A stretch of 64,000 nucleotides of DNA from Cypionkella sp049896245. Its GTDB lineage: Bacteria > Pseudomonadota > Alphaproteobacteria > Rhodobacterales > Rhodobacteraceae. Below are positions 7,814 through 16,976 of the stretch, in pieces. Positions within the stretch are counted from its first letter, which is position 1, and every line of letters begins with the position of its first letter. The stretch spans positions 1 to 64,000 of the forward strand of contig NZ_JAFCTX010000021.1 in the NCBI RefSeq assembly GCF_049896245.1, given 5' to 3'. Both the position numbers and the translations under genes were made by a program. A model generated the notes under the pieces. The model was not told the DNA's origin. It searched no databases and saw nothing but the letters and a program-made list of their open reading frames with translations.

Positions 7814-9010
7814 ATGACGCCCGCCCCGATTTCTGCCGCCCCGATCACCCAAGACGTGCTGACCATTCCGCGCAAAACGCCTAAGGGTGGCAAGCCCAAT
7901 CTGGTTGGCATGACCCGCGACCAGATGCGCGCGGCACTGATTGCGGCGGGCACGCCTGAAAAGGCCGTGAAGATGCGGCTGGGGCAGGTTTGGCAATGGA
8001 TCTACTTCTGGGGCGTGCGCGATTTTGACCGCATGACCAATCTGGCGAAGGACTATCGCGCGCTGCTGGCCGAACATTTCGTGGTCGAGGTGCCCGAGGT
8101 CGTCACCAAGCAGGTCTCGACTGATGGCACCCGCAAGTATCTGGTGCGCATCGCTGGCGGGCATGAGGTTGAGGTGGTCTATATCCCCGAAACCGACCGA
8201 GGCACGTTGTGCATCTCCTCGCAAGTTGGCTGCACGCTGACCTGCACCTTTTGCCACACTGGCACGCAAAAGCTGGTGCGCAACCTGACGGCGGCAGAAA
8301 TCGTAGGCCAAGTGATGCTGGCACGCGATGACCTTGGCGAATGGCCCAATCCGGGGGATCGCAATGTTGAGACTCGGCTGGTCAGCAATATCGTGCTGAT
8401 GGGCATGGGCGAGCCTTTGTATAATTTCGAAAACGTCCGCGATGGCATGAAAGTGGTGATGGACGGCGAAGGCATCGCCTTGGGCCGCCGCCGCATCACG
8501 CTATCAACCTCTGGCGTGGTGCCAGAAATTGCCCGCACCGCCAATGAAATCGGCTGCCTGCTGGCGGTCAGTTTCCACGCCACCACCGATGAGGTGCGCG
8601 ATGTGCTGGTGCCGATCAACAAGAAATGGAATATCGCAACGCTGCTTGATGCGTTGCGCGACTATCCGAACCTGACCAATTCGGAACGCATCACCTTTGA
8701 ATATGTCATGCTGGATCATGTCAACGACAGCAAGGAAGACGCCTACCGCCTGATCGAGTTGCTGCGCGGCATCCCGGCCAAGGTCAACCTGATCCCGTTC
8801 AACGAATGGCCGGGCGCGCCGTATAAGCGATCATCCGGCAACCGGATTCATGCCTTTGCCGATATTCTGCACAACGCGGGTTTCTCCACCCCGATCCGCA
8901 CCCCGCGCGGCGAGGATATCATGGCGGCCTGTGGGCAGCTGAAATCTGCCACCGAAAAGCAACGCAAATCGGCGCTGAAAAACGCGCCGAAAGCCACTGC
9001 CGCTGAGTAA
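7814..9010 (+). CDS. rlmN: 23S rRNA (A2503-C2) / tRNA (A37-C2) methyltransferase RlmN
   Basis: A 398-residue radical-SAM enzyme that methylates C2 of A2503 in 23S rRNA and of A37 in certain tRNAs. The radical-SAM motif CTLTCTFC is intact, preceded by GTLCISSQVG. Other family blocks are LMGMGEPLYNFENV, ITLSTSGVVPEI, LAVSFHATTDEVRDVLVPIN, VNLIPFNEWPG and the C-terminal TPIRTPRGEDIMAACGQL with the catalytic Cys. An N-terminal extension of about 30 residues is common in Rhodobacterales. It is monocistronic, with no partner nearby. Confidence 0.97.
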   Translation: MTPAPISAAPITQDVLTIPRKTPKGGKPNLVGMTRDQMRAALIAAGTPEKAVKMRLGQVWQWIYFWGVRDFDRMTNLAKDYRALLAEHFVVEVPEVVTKQVSTDGTRKYLVRIAGGHEVEVVYIPETDRGTLCISSQVGCTLTCTFCHTGTQKLVRNLTAAEIVGQVMLARDDLGEWPNPGDRNVETRLVSNIVLMGMGEPLYNFENVRDGMKVVMDGEGIALGRRRITLSTSGVVPEIARTANEIGCLLAVSFHATTDEVRDVLVPINKKWNIATLLDALRDYPNLTNSERITFEYVMLDHVNDSKEDAYRLIELLRGIPAKVNLIPFNEWPGAPYKRSSGNRIHAFADILHNAGFSTPIRTPRGEDIMAACGQLKSATEKQRKSALKNAPKATAAE

Positions 9011-9038
9011 AATCGCCGCAGCTCGCCGAATTCCGCCG

Positions 9039-9054
9039 ATTGTGTCAACACAAT
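9039..9054. promoter_or_regulatory. 16-bp inverted repeat upstream of the desaturase gene
   Basis: ATTGTGT-CA-ACACAAT has perfect 7-bp arms in the 220-bp gap before the desaturase. The position suits an operator, but I cannot assign a regulator. No clear promoter boxes or gene were seen in the rest of 9011-9230. Confidence 0.35.
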
Positions 9055-9230
9055 GGAACCTTGCGACAAGTTTACGCTTCACAGCAGACCGCGCTGGCGT
9101 CATGATGCGACAACCGTTAACGAAACAGCAACGACGGTCTGGCATCATCGCTGGACCCAATCAACACAAGGCGCTTTTCAGGCGCTGCGGCCTTCCGGTG
9201 GCGAACCGGGCGAGCGTTGGGGCGCTTTTG

Positions 9231-10274
9231 ATGACAGAGACTGATCTGGCCGAACAGGCCCCGGTGTCGCACCGCTCTGCCAAAGAGTGGGTGCTGGTTT
9301 TGGCGAAATATCGCGAGCCTTCGACGTTCCGTTCGGTGTTTGAGTTGGCGGCGACGCTGGTGCCGTTCGTGATGCTCTGGGGCTTGGCTTGGGTGTCGCT
9401 TGAGATCAGCTATTGGCTGGCCTTCGTGATCGCGGTGCTGAACGGGGTGTTTCTGGTGCGGATCTTCGTGATCCAGCATGATTGTGGCCATGCCTCGTAT
9501 TTCTCCAGCCGCACCGCGCAAGATTGGGTTGGGCGCTGTCTGGGCGTGCTGACGCTGACGCCCTATGATGTCTGGCGGCGTACCCATTCGATCCACCACT
9601 CGCATCACGGCAATCTTGATCAGCGCGGCATCGGTGATGTGCTGACCTTGACGGTGGAAGAATACCGCGCTCGCAGCAGGGTGGGGCGGTTTTTGTACCG
9701 GCTGTACCGCAATCCGGTGGTGCTGTTCGTGTTGGGGCCAAGCTATCTGTTCATCCTGCAAAACCGCCTGCCGTTCGGACTAATGAACAAAGGCTGGCGC
9801 TATTGGACTTCCGCGATGGGCACCAACGCGGTGATCGCCATCGGGGTGGGGCTGATGATCTGGCTGGGCGGTTGGATGCCGCTGTTGCTGATCTATCTGC
9901 CGACTTCGGTGATTGCGGCGACGATCGGGGTCTGGCTGTTCTATGTCCAGCACCAGTTTGAGGAAACCCATTGGTCAAAAACCGAAGACTGGCAGCTGCA
10001 TGAGGCCGCGCTGGAAGGCTCGTCGCATTACGTGCTGCCGCAACCGCTGCGCTGGTTCACCGCAAATATCGGTATCCATCATGTGCATCACCTGTATAGC
10101 CGCATTCCGTTCTACCGACTGCCAGAGGTGTTGCGCGACAATGCCGATCTGGCAGAGGCTCAGCGTTTGACGATTTGGGAAAGTTTCCAGTCCGTGAAGT
10201 TGCATTTGTGGGATGAAAAACTACAAAAGCTTATGTCGTTCCGAGAGGCGAAACGACTGTACGGAAGGGCTTGA
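9231..10274 (+). CDS. membrane fatty acid desaturase
   Basis: A 347-residue di-iron membrane desaturase. The three histidine boxes are HDCGHASYF (~residue 80), THSIHHSHHG (~117) and HHVHHLYSR near the C-terminus. Four or so hydrophobic membrane segments surround them (e.g. AATLVPFVMLWGLAWVSLEI, AVIAIGVGLMIWLGGWMPLLL). It probably introduces a double bond into membrane acyl chains or another lipid. I chose ATG 9231 because the upstream part of the frame is charged and unlike the family; the ribosome binding site is only a GGGG run. The dienelactone hydrolase gene follows 4 bp after the stop. Confidence 0.88.
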   Translation: MTETDLAEQAPVSHRSAKEWVLVLAKYREPSTFRSVFELAATLVPFVMLWGLAWVSLEISYWLAFVIAVLNGVFLVRIFVIQHDCGHASYFSSRTAQDWVGRCLGVLTLTPYDVWRRTHSIHHSHHGNLDQRGIGDVLTLTVEEYRARSRVGRFLYRLYRNPVVLFVLGPSYLFILQNRLPFGLMNKGWRYWTSAMGTNAVIAIGVGLMIWLGGWMPLLLIYLPTSVIAATIGVWLFYVQHQFEETHWSKTEDWQLHEAALEGSSHYVLPQPLRWFTANIGIHHVHHLYSRIPFYRLPEVLRDNADLAEAQRLTIWESFQSVKLHLWDEKLQKLMSFREAKRLYGRA

Positions 10275-10278
10275 ACCT

Positions 10279-10950
10279 ATGAGTGAAGATATTCGGCTGA
10301 CGGCGACCGATGGCTTTGTCTGTGATGCCTATGTGGCACGGCCTGCGGGTGTGCCAAAGGCGGGCATTGTGGTGGTGCAAGAGATTTTCGGCGTCAACGC
10401 CCATATCCGCAGCGTGGCGGATCGCTATGCAGCCGAGGGCTATCTGGCCGTAGCGCCTGCGCTGTTTGACCGCGCCGAGCCGGGGTTTCAATCTGGCTAC
10501 CAACCCGAGGATATGCCGCGCGCTTATGCGATGATCGGCAAAGTTTCCAGCGGGCCAGCCTTGCTGGATATTGCCGCAGCGGTGGCTTTTGCGGCTGAGG
10601 CGGGCAAGGTTGGTGTCGTCGGCTTTTGTTGGGGTGGCACTTTGGCGTGGTCGGCGGCGGCAGATTTGCCGGGGCTTTCGGCGGCGGTCGGCTATTACGG
10701 TGGCGGCGTGTTGGGGCTGACGGATTTGCAGCCAAACTGCCCGACAATTCTGCATTTCGGGGCGCAGGATGGCCATATCCCGGTGGACAAGGTGCGGGAA
10801 TTTGCAGCGTCGCGGCCTGAATTGCCGATCTTCATCTATGACGCCGACCACGGCTTTAACTGCGATGCGCGTGGGTCTTATGACGCGACTTCGGCCAAGT
10901 TGGCACAAGAGCGGACTTCGGCGCATTTCGCCAAATATCTGGCGGCCTGA
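10279..10950 (+). CDS. dienelactone hydrolase family protein
   Basis: A 223-residue alpha/beta hydrolase. The family signatures are VVVQEIFGVNAHIRSVADRYAAEGY near the N-terminus, the nucleophile elbow GFCWGG with catalytic Cys, an Asp in FGAQDGHIP and the His in DADHGFNCD. Members hydrolyse dienelactone in chlorocatechol breakdown or other small esters; the substrate here is not predictable. The start at 10279 has GGAAGGG about nine bases upstream. It lies 4 bp after the desaturase and may be cotranscribed with it. Confidence 0.9.
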   Translation: MSEDIRLTATDGFVCDAYVARPAGVPKAGIVVVQEIFGVNAHIRSVADRYAAEGYLAVAPALFDRAEPGFQSGYQPEDMPRAYAMIGKVSSGPALLDIAAAVAFAAEAGKVGVVGFCWGGTLAWSAAADLPGLSAAVGYYGGGVLGLTDLQPNCPTILHFGAQDGHIPVDKVREFAASRPELPIFIYDADHGFNCDARGSYDATSAKLAQERTSAHFAKYLAA

Positions 10951-11030
10951 TCGTTAAACGCCCCGGCTTCGTCCGCAAGGTGTGGCAATCGGTTAACCCG
11001 CGCTTAACCATCGGCTGCGATGCTGAAGCG

Positions 11031-11492
11031 ATGGAGATGCATGAAATCATTCTAAAACTGTCCGAAACAACCTTCGCTGCGCTTTCAAGCGTGGCGAAGG
11101 CGGAAGATGTAAGCATCGGCCAAGTGATCCGCGATGCGATCAACCGTGATCTCAGCCGCCGCGAGAAAGCGAAGACGCCTGTAAGGGCGGATGAGCGGCT
11201 CGTCGCTCCCTTGCGGGCGCTTCTCGCTGATGACTTCGCCTATGCGCGAGATTGGGATGATCTGATGCATCGGCTGCGCAAAAAGGGCTACCGGCTGGCC
11301 GAGGCGGGCGGCGGTTTGATCCTGCAAAATCACGCCTCCGGCCAGCGCTTGTGCAAAGGCTCCGAGCTGGGCTACAGCTACACGCAACTGCTGCGCAAAT
11401 TCGATGCGCCGTTTCCCGGTCACGCCCACAACGCCCTGCTCAACCGGATACGTTATGAGACTTCGAGTTCGCCCGCTCACGATATGCGTTGA
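11031..11492 (+). CDS. ribbon-helix-helix protein with uncharacterised C-terminal domain
   Basis: A 153-residue protein. The N-terminal ~40 residues (ILKLSETTFAALSSVAKAEDVSIGQVIRDAI and onward) look like a ribbon-helix-helix DNA-binding fold: a short beta strand, then two helices. The C-terminal part (DLMHRLRKKGYRLAEAGGGLILQNHASGQRLCKGSELG) is a conserved-looking domain I cannot name; 'KGYRL ... GGG ... L' resembles the small domain in some relaxase-associated proteins. The start is either 11031 or 11037. Its last 16 bp overlap the 3' end of a decayed MFS gene on the other strand, suggesting that the loss of that transporter brought the two ends together. Confidence 0.6.
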   Translation: MEMHEIILKLSETTFAALSSVAKAEDVSIGQVIRDAINRDLSRREKAKTPVRADERLVAPLRALLADDFAYARDWDDLMHRLRKKGYRLAEAGGGLILQNHASGQRLCKGSELGYSYTQLLRKFDAPFPGHAHNALLNRIRYETSSSPAHDMR

Positions 11493-11715
11493 CGCCGCGG
11501 TTTCACCTTGCCCACGCCAACTGCCCGCGGCTTTTGCAGCGACAGCACCGCCAATGCTGCAATCAGGCACATCATTCCAGCGACCTGCAAGGCGGGCATA
11601 TAGGTCATCAGATCATCCCGGATCGCCCCCGCACCGTAAGCCGCTGTGGCCGCGCCAATCTGGTGGCCCGCGAAAATCCAGCCAAAGGCGAGGTTGGCTT
11701 TGTCGCGAATAAAGA
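11477..11715 (-). pseudogene. C-terminal remnant of an MFS transporter
   Basis: Minus-strand translation from about 11706 to the TGA at 11477 gives RDKANLAFGWIFAGHQIGAA and then TAAYGAGAIRDDLMTYMPAL, followed by a final membrane helix and a basic tail. This is the last two-helix end of an MFS permease of the oxalate/monocarboxylate type ('...FAGHQIGA..'). Upstream the frame reads into unrelated sequence and there is no start, so about 80-85% of the gene is missing. 11716-12093, up to cysD, holds no gene I can support. Confidence 0.75.
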
Positions 11716-12093
11716 TATCTTGACGCCCCGTGCCGCGTCGATAGATACCACGGCGACGAAGCTTGGCGTTTTGGGCCAGGGTTTTTCGTGCGTTTCAGAC
11801 CAGCCCGGCGAGGACGATGCGTTTTGGTGACGGCAGATGAATAGGCAAGCGAGCCCCCCGCACAGGTTTGCGGATCTTTCTGCGCGGCACCCGGCAGAAA
11901 AGAAGGCAATTCCAGCTTTCGCCGCTTTGCTGGAACCAAATCAACCGCCGCTTCCCCGCTTTGCGCCTGTACGCGCACGCCCAAGCGCTATCTGGGCCAA
12001 CATTCTTGGATATTTTGACCGTTTGGCACTGCCCCCGCTGGTACGCGCGGGCGAAAATTGCCAGATAGCAGCAGCCCATCTTGAAGGAAGCCG

Positions 12094-13044
12094 ATGATGA
12101 CCACCAGCACCTCCGCCGTAACTGGCGCCGCGAACGGCCTTTCCGCCAGCACGCTGACGCATTTGCAGCGGCTTGAGGCCGAAAGCATCCACATCATGCG
12201 CGAAGTGGTGGCCAATGCCGAAAACCCGGTGATGCTGTATTCGGTCGGCAAAGATTCGGCTTGCATGTTGCATCTGGCGAAAAAAGCCTTCTATCCGGCA
12301 CCGCCGCCGTTCCCGTTGTTGCATGTGGATACGACATGGAAATTCCGCGCCATGTATGAGATGCGCGCCCGCGCCGCCCAAGAGGCCGGGATGGAGTTGA
12401 TCGTCTACCAGAACCCCGAGGCGTTGGAAAAAGGCATCAACCCGTTTGATCATGGCCCGATGCACACCGATATGTGGAAGACCGAAGGGTTGAAGCAGGC
12501 GCTGACCAAGTATAATTTCGATGTGGCCTTTGGTGGCGCGCGCCGGGATGAGGAAAAATCCCGCGCGAAAGAGCGGGTGTTCTCGTTCCGCTCGGCCAAC
12601 CACCGCTGGGACCCGAAAAACCAGCGGCCAGAACTGTGGAAGCTGTATAACACCCGCAAATCCAAGGGCGAAAGCATCCGCACGTTCCCGATTTCAAACT
12701 GGACAGAATTGGATATCTGGCAATACATCCATCTGGAAGGCATCGAGATCGTGCCGCTGTATTTCAGTGAAATGCGCCCCGTGGTCGAACGCAACGGCCT
12801 GTTGATCATGGTTGATGATGACCGGATGCCGATGGCCCCCGGTGAAGTGCCGGAAATGAAATCGGTGCGCTTCCGCACTTTGGGCTGCTACCCGCTGTCA
12901 GGCGCTGTGGAATCTGAGGCCCGCACCTTGCCCGAAGTCATTCAGGAAATGCTGCTGACCACCACGTCAGAACGCCAAGGCCGTGCGATTGACCATGATC
13001 AATCCGCCTCGATGGAGAAGAAGAAACAAGAGGGGTATTTCTAA
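12094..13044 (+). CDS. cysD: sulfate adenylyltransferase subunit 2 (CysD)
   Basis: A 316-residue PP-loop enzyme. With CysN it makes adenylyl sulfate from ATP and sulfate, the first step of assimilatory sulfate activation. Signatures: the PP-loop YSVGKDSACMLHLA, LHVDTTWKFRAMYEMRA, AFGGARRDEEKSRAKER and TLGCYPLSGAVES near the C-terminus. GAAGGA lies five bases before the ATG. The cysNC start codon begins immediately after the TAA, so the two are co-translated. No iron-sulfur reductase genes (cysH, cysI) follow. Confidence 0.97.
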   Translation: MMTTSTSAVTGAANGLSASTLTHLQRLEAESIHIMREVVANAENPVMLYSVGKDSACMLHLAKKAFYPAPPPFPLLHVDTTWKFRAMYEMRARAAQEAGMELIVYQNPEALEKGINPFDHGPMHTDMWKTEGLKQALTKYNFDVAFGGARRDEEKSRAKERVFSFRSANHRWDPKNQRPELWKLYNTRKSKGESIRTFPISNWTELDIWQYIHLEGIEIVPLYFSEMRPVVERNGLLIMVDDDRMPMAPGEVPEMKSVRFRTLGCYPLSGAVESEARTLPEVIQEMLLTTTSERQGRAIDHDQSASMEKKKQEGYF

Positions 13045-14970
13045 ATGACCGCCAATATGAATACCCAAGTGGACCCCATCTACGTCACCGACCAGTTGAT
13101 CGCCGACGACATTGACGCTTATCTGATCAAGCACCAGCACAAAACCATGCTGCGGTTTATCACTTGCGGCTCGGTCGATGATGGCAAATCCACCATGATC
13201 GGGCGGCTGCTGTATGACAGCAAGATGATCTTTGAAGACCAGCTTGCGACGCTGGAGCGTGACAGCAAAGCCTCTGGCACCCAAGGCCAGGACATCGACT
13301 TTGCGCTGCTGGTCGATGGTCTGGCGGCAGAGCGTGAGCAAGGCATCACCATCGACGTGGCCTATCGTTTCTTCGCCACCGACAAGCGCAAGTTCATCGT
13401 CGCTGACACGCCGGGGCACGAGCAATACACCCGCAACATGGTGACCGGGGCTTCCACCGCCGATCTTGCCGTGATCCTGATTGATGCCCGCCAAGGCGTG
13501 CTGACGCAGACCCGTCGCCATTCTTACCTGGTGAAGCTGCTGGGCATCAAGAACGTGGTGCTGGCCGTCAACAAGATGGATCTGGTCGGCTACTCCCAAG
13601 AACGCTTCTACGAAATCGTCAAGGATTACAGCCATTTCGCCAAGCAGATCGGCATGACCAATTTCCTGCCAATCCCGATTTCCGGCCTGAAGGGTGAGAA
13701 TATGATCACCCGGTCAACGGAAATGCCATGGTACACCGGCCAGACGCTGATGGAACATCTGGAAACCGCGCCCGTCAACGACGCGCGGATGCTGGATGTG
13801 CCGTTCCGCATGCCGGTGCAATGGGTCAACCGTCCGAACCTTGATTTCCGCGGCTTTGCGGGCCAGATCGGTGCGGGCATCATCAAACCCGGCGATGCAA
13901 TCCGCGTGCTGCCTTCGGGCAAGACCACCACGGTGAAATCCATCGTCACCTATGACGGCGATCTGGATCAGGCGATTGCCGGCCAATCGGTGACTCTGAC
14001 CTTCGCCGATGAAGTCGATTGCTCACGTGGTGACGTGATCGTCAAGGCGGACGAGCCTTGCGAAGTGGCGGATCAGTTTGAGGCCACCTTGGTGTGGATG
14101 GACGAACATGAAATGCTGCCGGGGCGTCCGTATCTGCTGAAAATCGGCACTCAAACCGTGACCGCCACGGTGACAGAGCCGAAATACGAGGTGAATATCA
14201 ACACATTGGAACACCTCGCCTCGCGCACTTTGGGGCTGAACGCGATTGGTGTCTGCAACCTGTCGATCGACCGCGCCATCCCGTTTGAGGCTTACGCTGT
14301 CAACCCTGACCTTGGCGGTTTCATCCTGATCGACCGGATGACCAACGCCACCGTCGCCGCCGGGATGATCCATTTCGCTTTGCGCCGCAGCCAGAATATC
14401 CATTGGCAGGCGGTGGATGTAGACCGTGACGCGCATGCCGCGCTGAAAACCCAGAAGCCCGCCGTGGTCTGGTTCACCGGACTTTCGGGGTCCGGTAAAT
14501 CGACCATCGCCAATCTGGTCGAGAAAAAGCTGCACGCTTTGGGCAAGCACACCTTCCTCCTCGATGGCGATAACGTCCGCCACGGTTTGAACCGCGATCT
14601 GGGCTTTACCGATGCCGACCGGGTGGAAAACATCCGCCGGGTGGGTGAGGTTGCCAAGCTGATGACCGATGCGGGTCTGATCGTGCTGACCGCCTTCATC
14701 TCGCCGTTCCGCTCTGAACGCCGGATGGTGCGCGATCTGATGGCGGGCGGCGAGTTCATCGAGGTCTATGTCGATACCCCCTTGGCGGTGGCCGAAAGCC
14801 GCGATGTGAAGGGGCTGTACAAGAAGGCGCGCGCCGGTCAGTTGAAGAACTTCACCGGCATTGACAGCCCCTATGAAGCCCCGGAAGCCGCCGAAATCGT
14901 GGTCAACACCACCGATTTGGCGGCAGAAGCAGCGGCTGACCGTATTGTCGAGGCATTGCTGGCGCGTTGA
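13045..14970 (+). CDS. cysNC: bifunctional sulfate adenylyltransferase subunit 1 / APS kinase (CysNC, NodQ-like)
   Basis: A 641-residue fusion. Residues ~30-450 are the CysN GTPase: G1 GSVDDGKST, G2-region EREQGITIDVAYRFF, G3 DTPGHEQYT, G4 NKMDLV, then the EF-Tu-like beta-barrel domains. Residues ~460-641 are the CysC APS kinase with P-loop GLSGSGKST, DGDNVRHGLN and ENIRRVGEVAKLM. CysN drives adenylyl sulfate formation with GTP hydrolysis, and CysC phosphorylates it to PAPS. The fusion is common in alphaproteobacteria. It is followed by a strong terminator at 14987-15017. Confidence 0.97.
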   Translation: MTANMNTQVDPIYVTDQLIADDIDAYLIKHQHKTMLRFITCGSVDDGKSTMIGRLLYDSKMIFEDQLATLERDSKASGTQGQDIDFALLVDGLAAEREQGITIDVAYRFFATDKRKFIVADTPGHEQYTRNMVTGASTADLAVILIDARQGVLTQTRRHSYLVKLLGIKNVVLAVNKMDLVGYSQERFYEIVKDYSHFAKQIGMTNFLPIPISGLKGENMITRSTEMPWYTGQTLMEHLETAPVNDARMLDVPFRMPVQWVNRPNLDFRGFAGQIGAGIIKPGDAIRVLPSGKTTTVKSIVTYDGDLDQAIAGQSVTLTFADEVDCSRGDVIVKADEPCEVADQFEATLVWMDEHEMLPGRPYLLKIGTQTVTATVTEPKYEVNINTLEHLASRTLGLNAIGVCNLSIDRAIPFEAYAVNPDLGGFILIDRMTNATVAAGMIHFALRRSQNIHWQAVDVDRDAHAALKTQKPAVVWFTGLSGSGKSTIANLVEKKLHALGKHTFLLDGDNVRHGLNRDLGFTDADRVENIRRVGEVAKLMTDAGLIVLTAFISPFRSERRMVRDLMAGGEFIEVYVDTPLAVAESRDVKGLYKKARAGQLKNFTGIDSPYEAPEAAEIVVNTTDLAAEAAADRIVEALLAR

Positions 14971-14986
14971 TTAGTGTGCATTGAAC

Positions 14987-15017
14987 GCAAAGGCCGGGAT
15001 CACTCCCGGCCTTTTGC
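14987..15017 (+). terminator. rho-independent terminator of cysD-cysNC
   Basis: GCAAAGGCCGGGA - TCAC - TCCCGGCCTTTTGC is a near-perfect 13-bp stem with a T-run inside the 3' arm. It may also serve the convergent Fe-siderophore operon, whose last stop is at 15031. Confidence 0.85.
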
Positions 15018-15030
15018 ATTTGAGGTAACC

Positions 15031-16976
15031 CTAGGCCAGCACCCTTCTGCGCGCCAATAACAGCAGGAAATAACTGCCACCCAGAACAGCCGCCACCGAT
15101 CCGGCAGGCAGTTGCGAGGGGTACAGCACAATTCGACCCAACCAATCCGATAGCACCATCAGCGGCGCGCCGGCAATCGGGGCCACGATCAACTGATCCT
15201 GCATCCGCCGCGCCCCCAGCAACACCGCCAGATGCGGGCCGACGAGGCCGACAAAACTGACCGGCCCCATAAACGCCGTCACCGCTGCCGTCAGGCCCGC
15301 CGCGAGCAGCATCAACCCCCGCCGCGCCGGAACCAGCGCCAAACCCCGCCCCATCGCAATGCCGTCGCCCGCGCCGAGCAGGGTCAGCGGGCGCAAAGCC
15401 AGCGCGGCCAAGATCAGCCCCACGACTGCACAACCCATCAAACCCAATGCCCGCGCGGCGTCGATGCGGTAGGTCGATCCGCTCATCCAGCCCAAGATCG
15501 CAAAGGTCTCTGCCGTGCTACCCGCCATCGACAACCGCACCAGCGCATCAAGGCCCTCGCCCAGCGCAATGCCGATCAATGCCAACGCTGCCGGGGCATG
15601 AGAATGTCTGCGCCCAAACCACAACACCAACGCCAACGCCGCGCCACACGCCGCCAGTGCCACAGGCAGACGTGCTGCATGGATCGAACCACCCGTCAGC
15701 AAAGCCACCCCCACCAAGGCCGCCACCGCCCCCGCCGACATACCCAGAATATCCCGGCGCGCCAGCGGGTTACGGATCAGCCGTTGCAGGATACAGCCCG
15801 CCAAGGCCATGCTCGCCCCAGCCGCTGCCGAGGCCAAAACCCGCGGCCAGCGCAGCGACAGCAGCATCGGATCAAACGACAGCGCCCAGCCGCTCTGCGT
15901 CACCCCAACGAAAAGCGTCGCGAAAACCAACCCCGCAAACCCAACGCCCAGCAGAACCGCCTGCCGCATCCCCACCCGCGCCGCCCCCGCAGGTAAAGGA
16001 TGCACTGCGTGATCTTCCGCCCCCAGCTTGCGCCACAGCAGCCAGATCAGCGCCACTGCCCCGGTCAAGGCCGCAGTCGCTCCGGTCGGCACGATGTTGG
16101 CCACCAAGGCCTGCGATGCCAAGGCCAACACATCCGCCGCAATCAGGCAGGCAGCACCCAAAGCCGCCGAGACCCACAACTCAGTCCCTGCCCGCCGCGC
16201 GCCGATCAGCCGCGCCATGTTCGGGGCGACCAATCCGATGAAACCGATCATCCCCACCGCTGTGACAGAAACCGCCGCCAGATGCAGCGCCGCAAGCGCC
16301 GCCGCCAAAGCCACCGGCCACAAAACCATGCCGCGCCCGCCCGCCGCCTGCGCACCCAAGCGCAAAAGGCTCAGCGGCCGCACCAACAGCGCCGCAATCG
16401 CCACGCCGGGCAACAGACGCGGCAATATCCACAGCGCAGGTCCCCAACTGGTCTGCGTCAGATCGCCCGCGCCCCACAGGAACAAATGCTCGGTATAGGG
16501 GTTCGCCAGCAGCATCGCGGTGGCTGCCATTGAGCCGAACAAAAGGTTCACCGCCATCCCCGCCAAGAGCGCTTGCATCCCGACCAGACCGCGCGCACCC
16601 GTCACCGCCAGCACCCGCCAGCGCCACCCATTCCGAATGTCCCCCACCCGGCAGCACAATCGCTGCCAAAAATCAAGGCCAGCCAAGCGCCGGAAGACAC
16701 CCCCATCGTCATCGGCGACACCAGCGCGTTCTGCGTCAACTGTTGCATCAGAGAACCCGCCAGCCCCAGCCCCAGCGCCGCGCCGACCAGCGCCGCCATC
16801 GCCAAACGAGGTAACGCGCCTTGCACAAACAGCGCATCGGCGAAATCTTGCGGCGCGGCCTTAGTCAAAAGCTGCGCCATACGCGCCACGGGCAGGTCAG
16901 CGCCCAATGCCAGATGGCTTGCGCAATGCGCCAATATCACCAGTACAGTAAGGGTAATTTTCGCCGTGGGATTCAC
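15031..16976 (-). pseudogene. Fe3+-siderophore ABC permease (FhuB-like, two fused permease halves), frameshifted
   Basis: This would be a ~650-residue double permease like FhuB. The N-terminus (MNPTAKITLTVLVILAHCAS ...) reads in one frame from 16976 to about 16665. A short segment HSEWVALAG reads in a second frame. The rest, from about 16630 (VLAVTGARGLVGM, then AGMAVNLLFGSMAATAMLLA) to 15031, reads in a third. Both steps are +1. Removing one T from the T5 run near 16665 and one G from a GGG near 16635 restores IFG/ILAAIVLPGG ... EWVALAVLAVTGARGL, a smooth FhuB-like sequence. The second half carries the usual FecCD permease blocks (GWMSGSTYRI, FMGPVSFVGLVGPHLA). It could be a real decay or an indel error in the assembly. 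It overlaps the binding-protein gene by 4 bp. Confidence 0.85.

Noticed and set aside
11837..12097. 86-codon plus-strand frame ending at the cysD start
   Set aside because: No ribosome binding site, no recognisable family, and the composition is like non-coding antisense; I treat it as the cysD leader.
15232..16864. Several long plus-strand frames across the permease gene
   Set aside because: Low-complexity Arg/Pro/Gln/His translations opposite an FhuB-like permease; antisense shadows.
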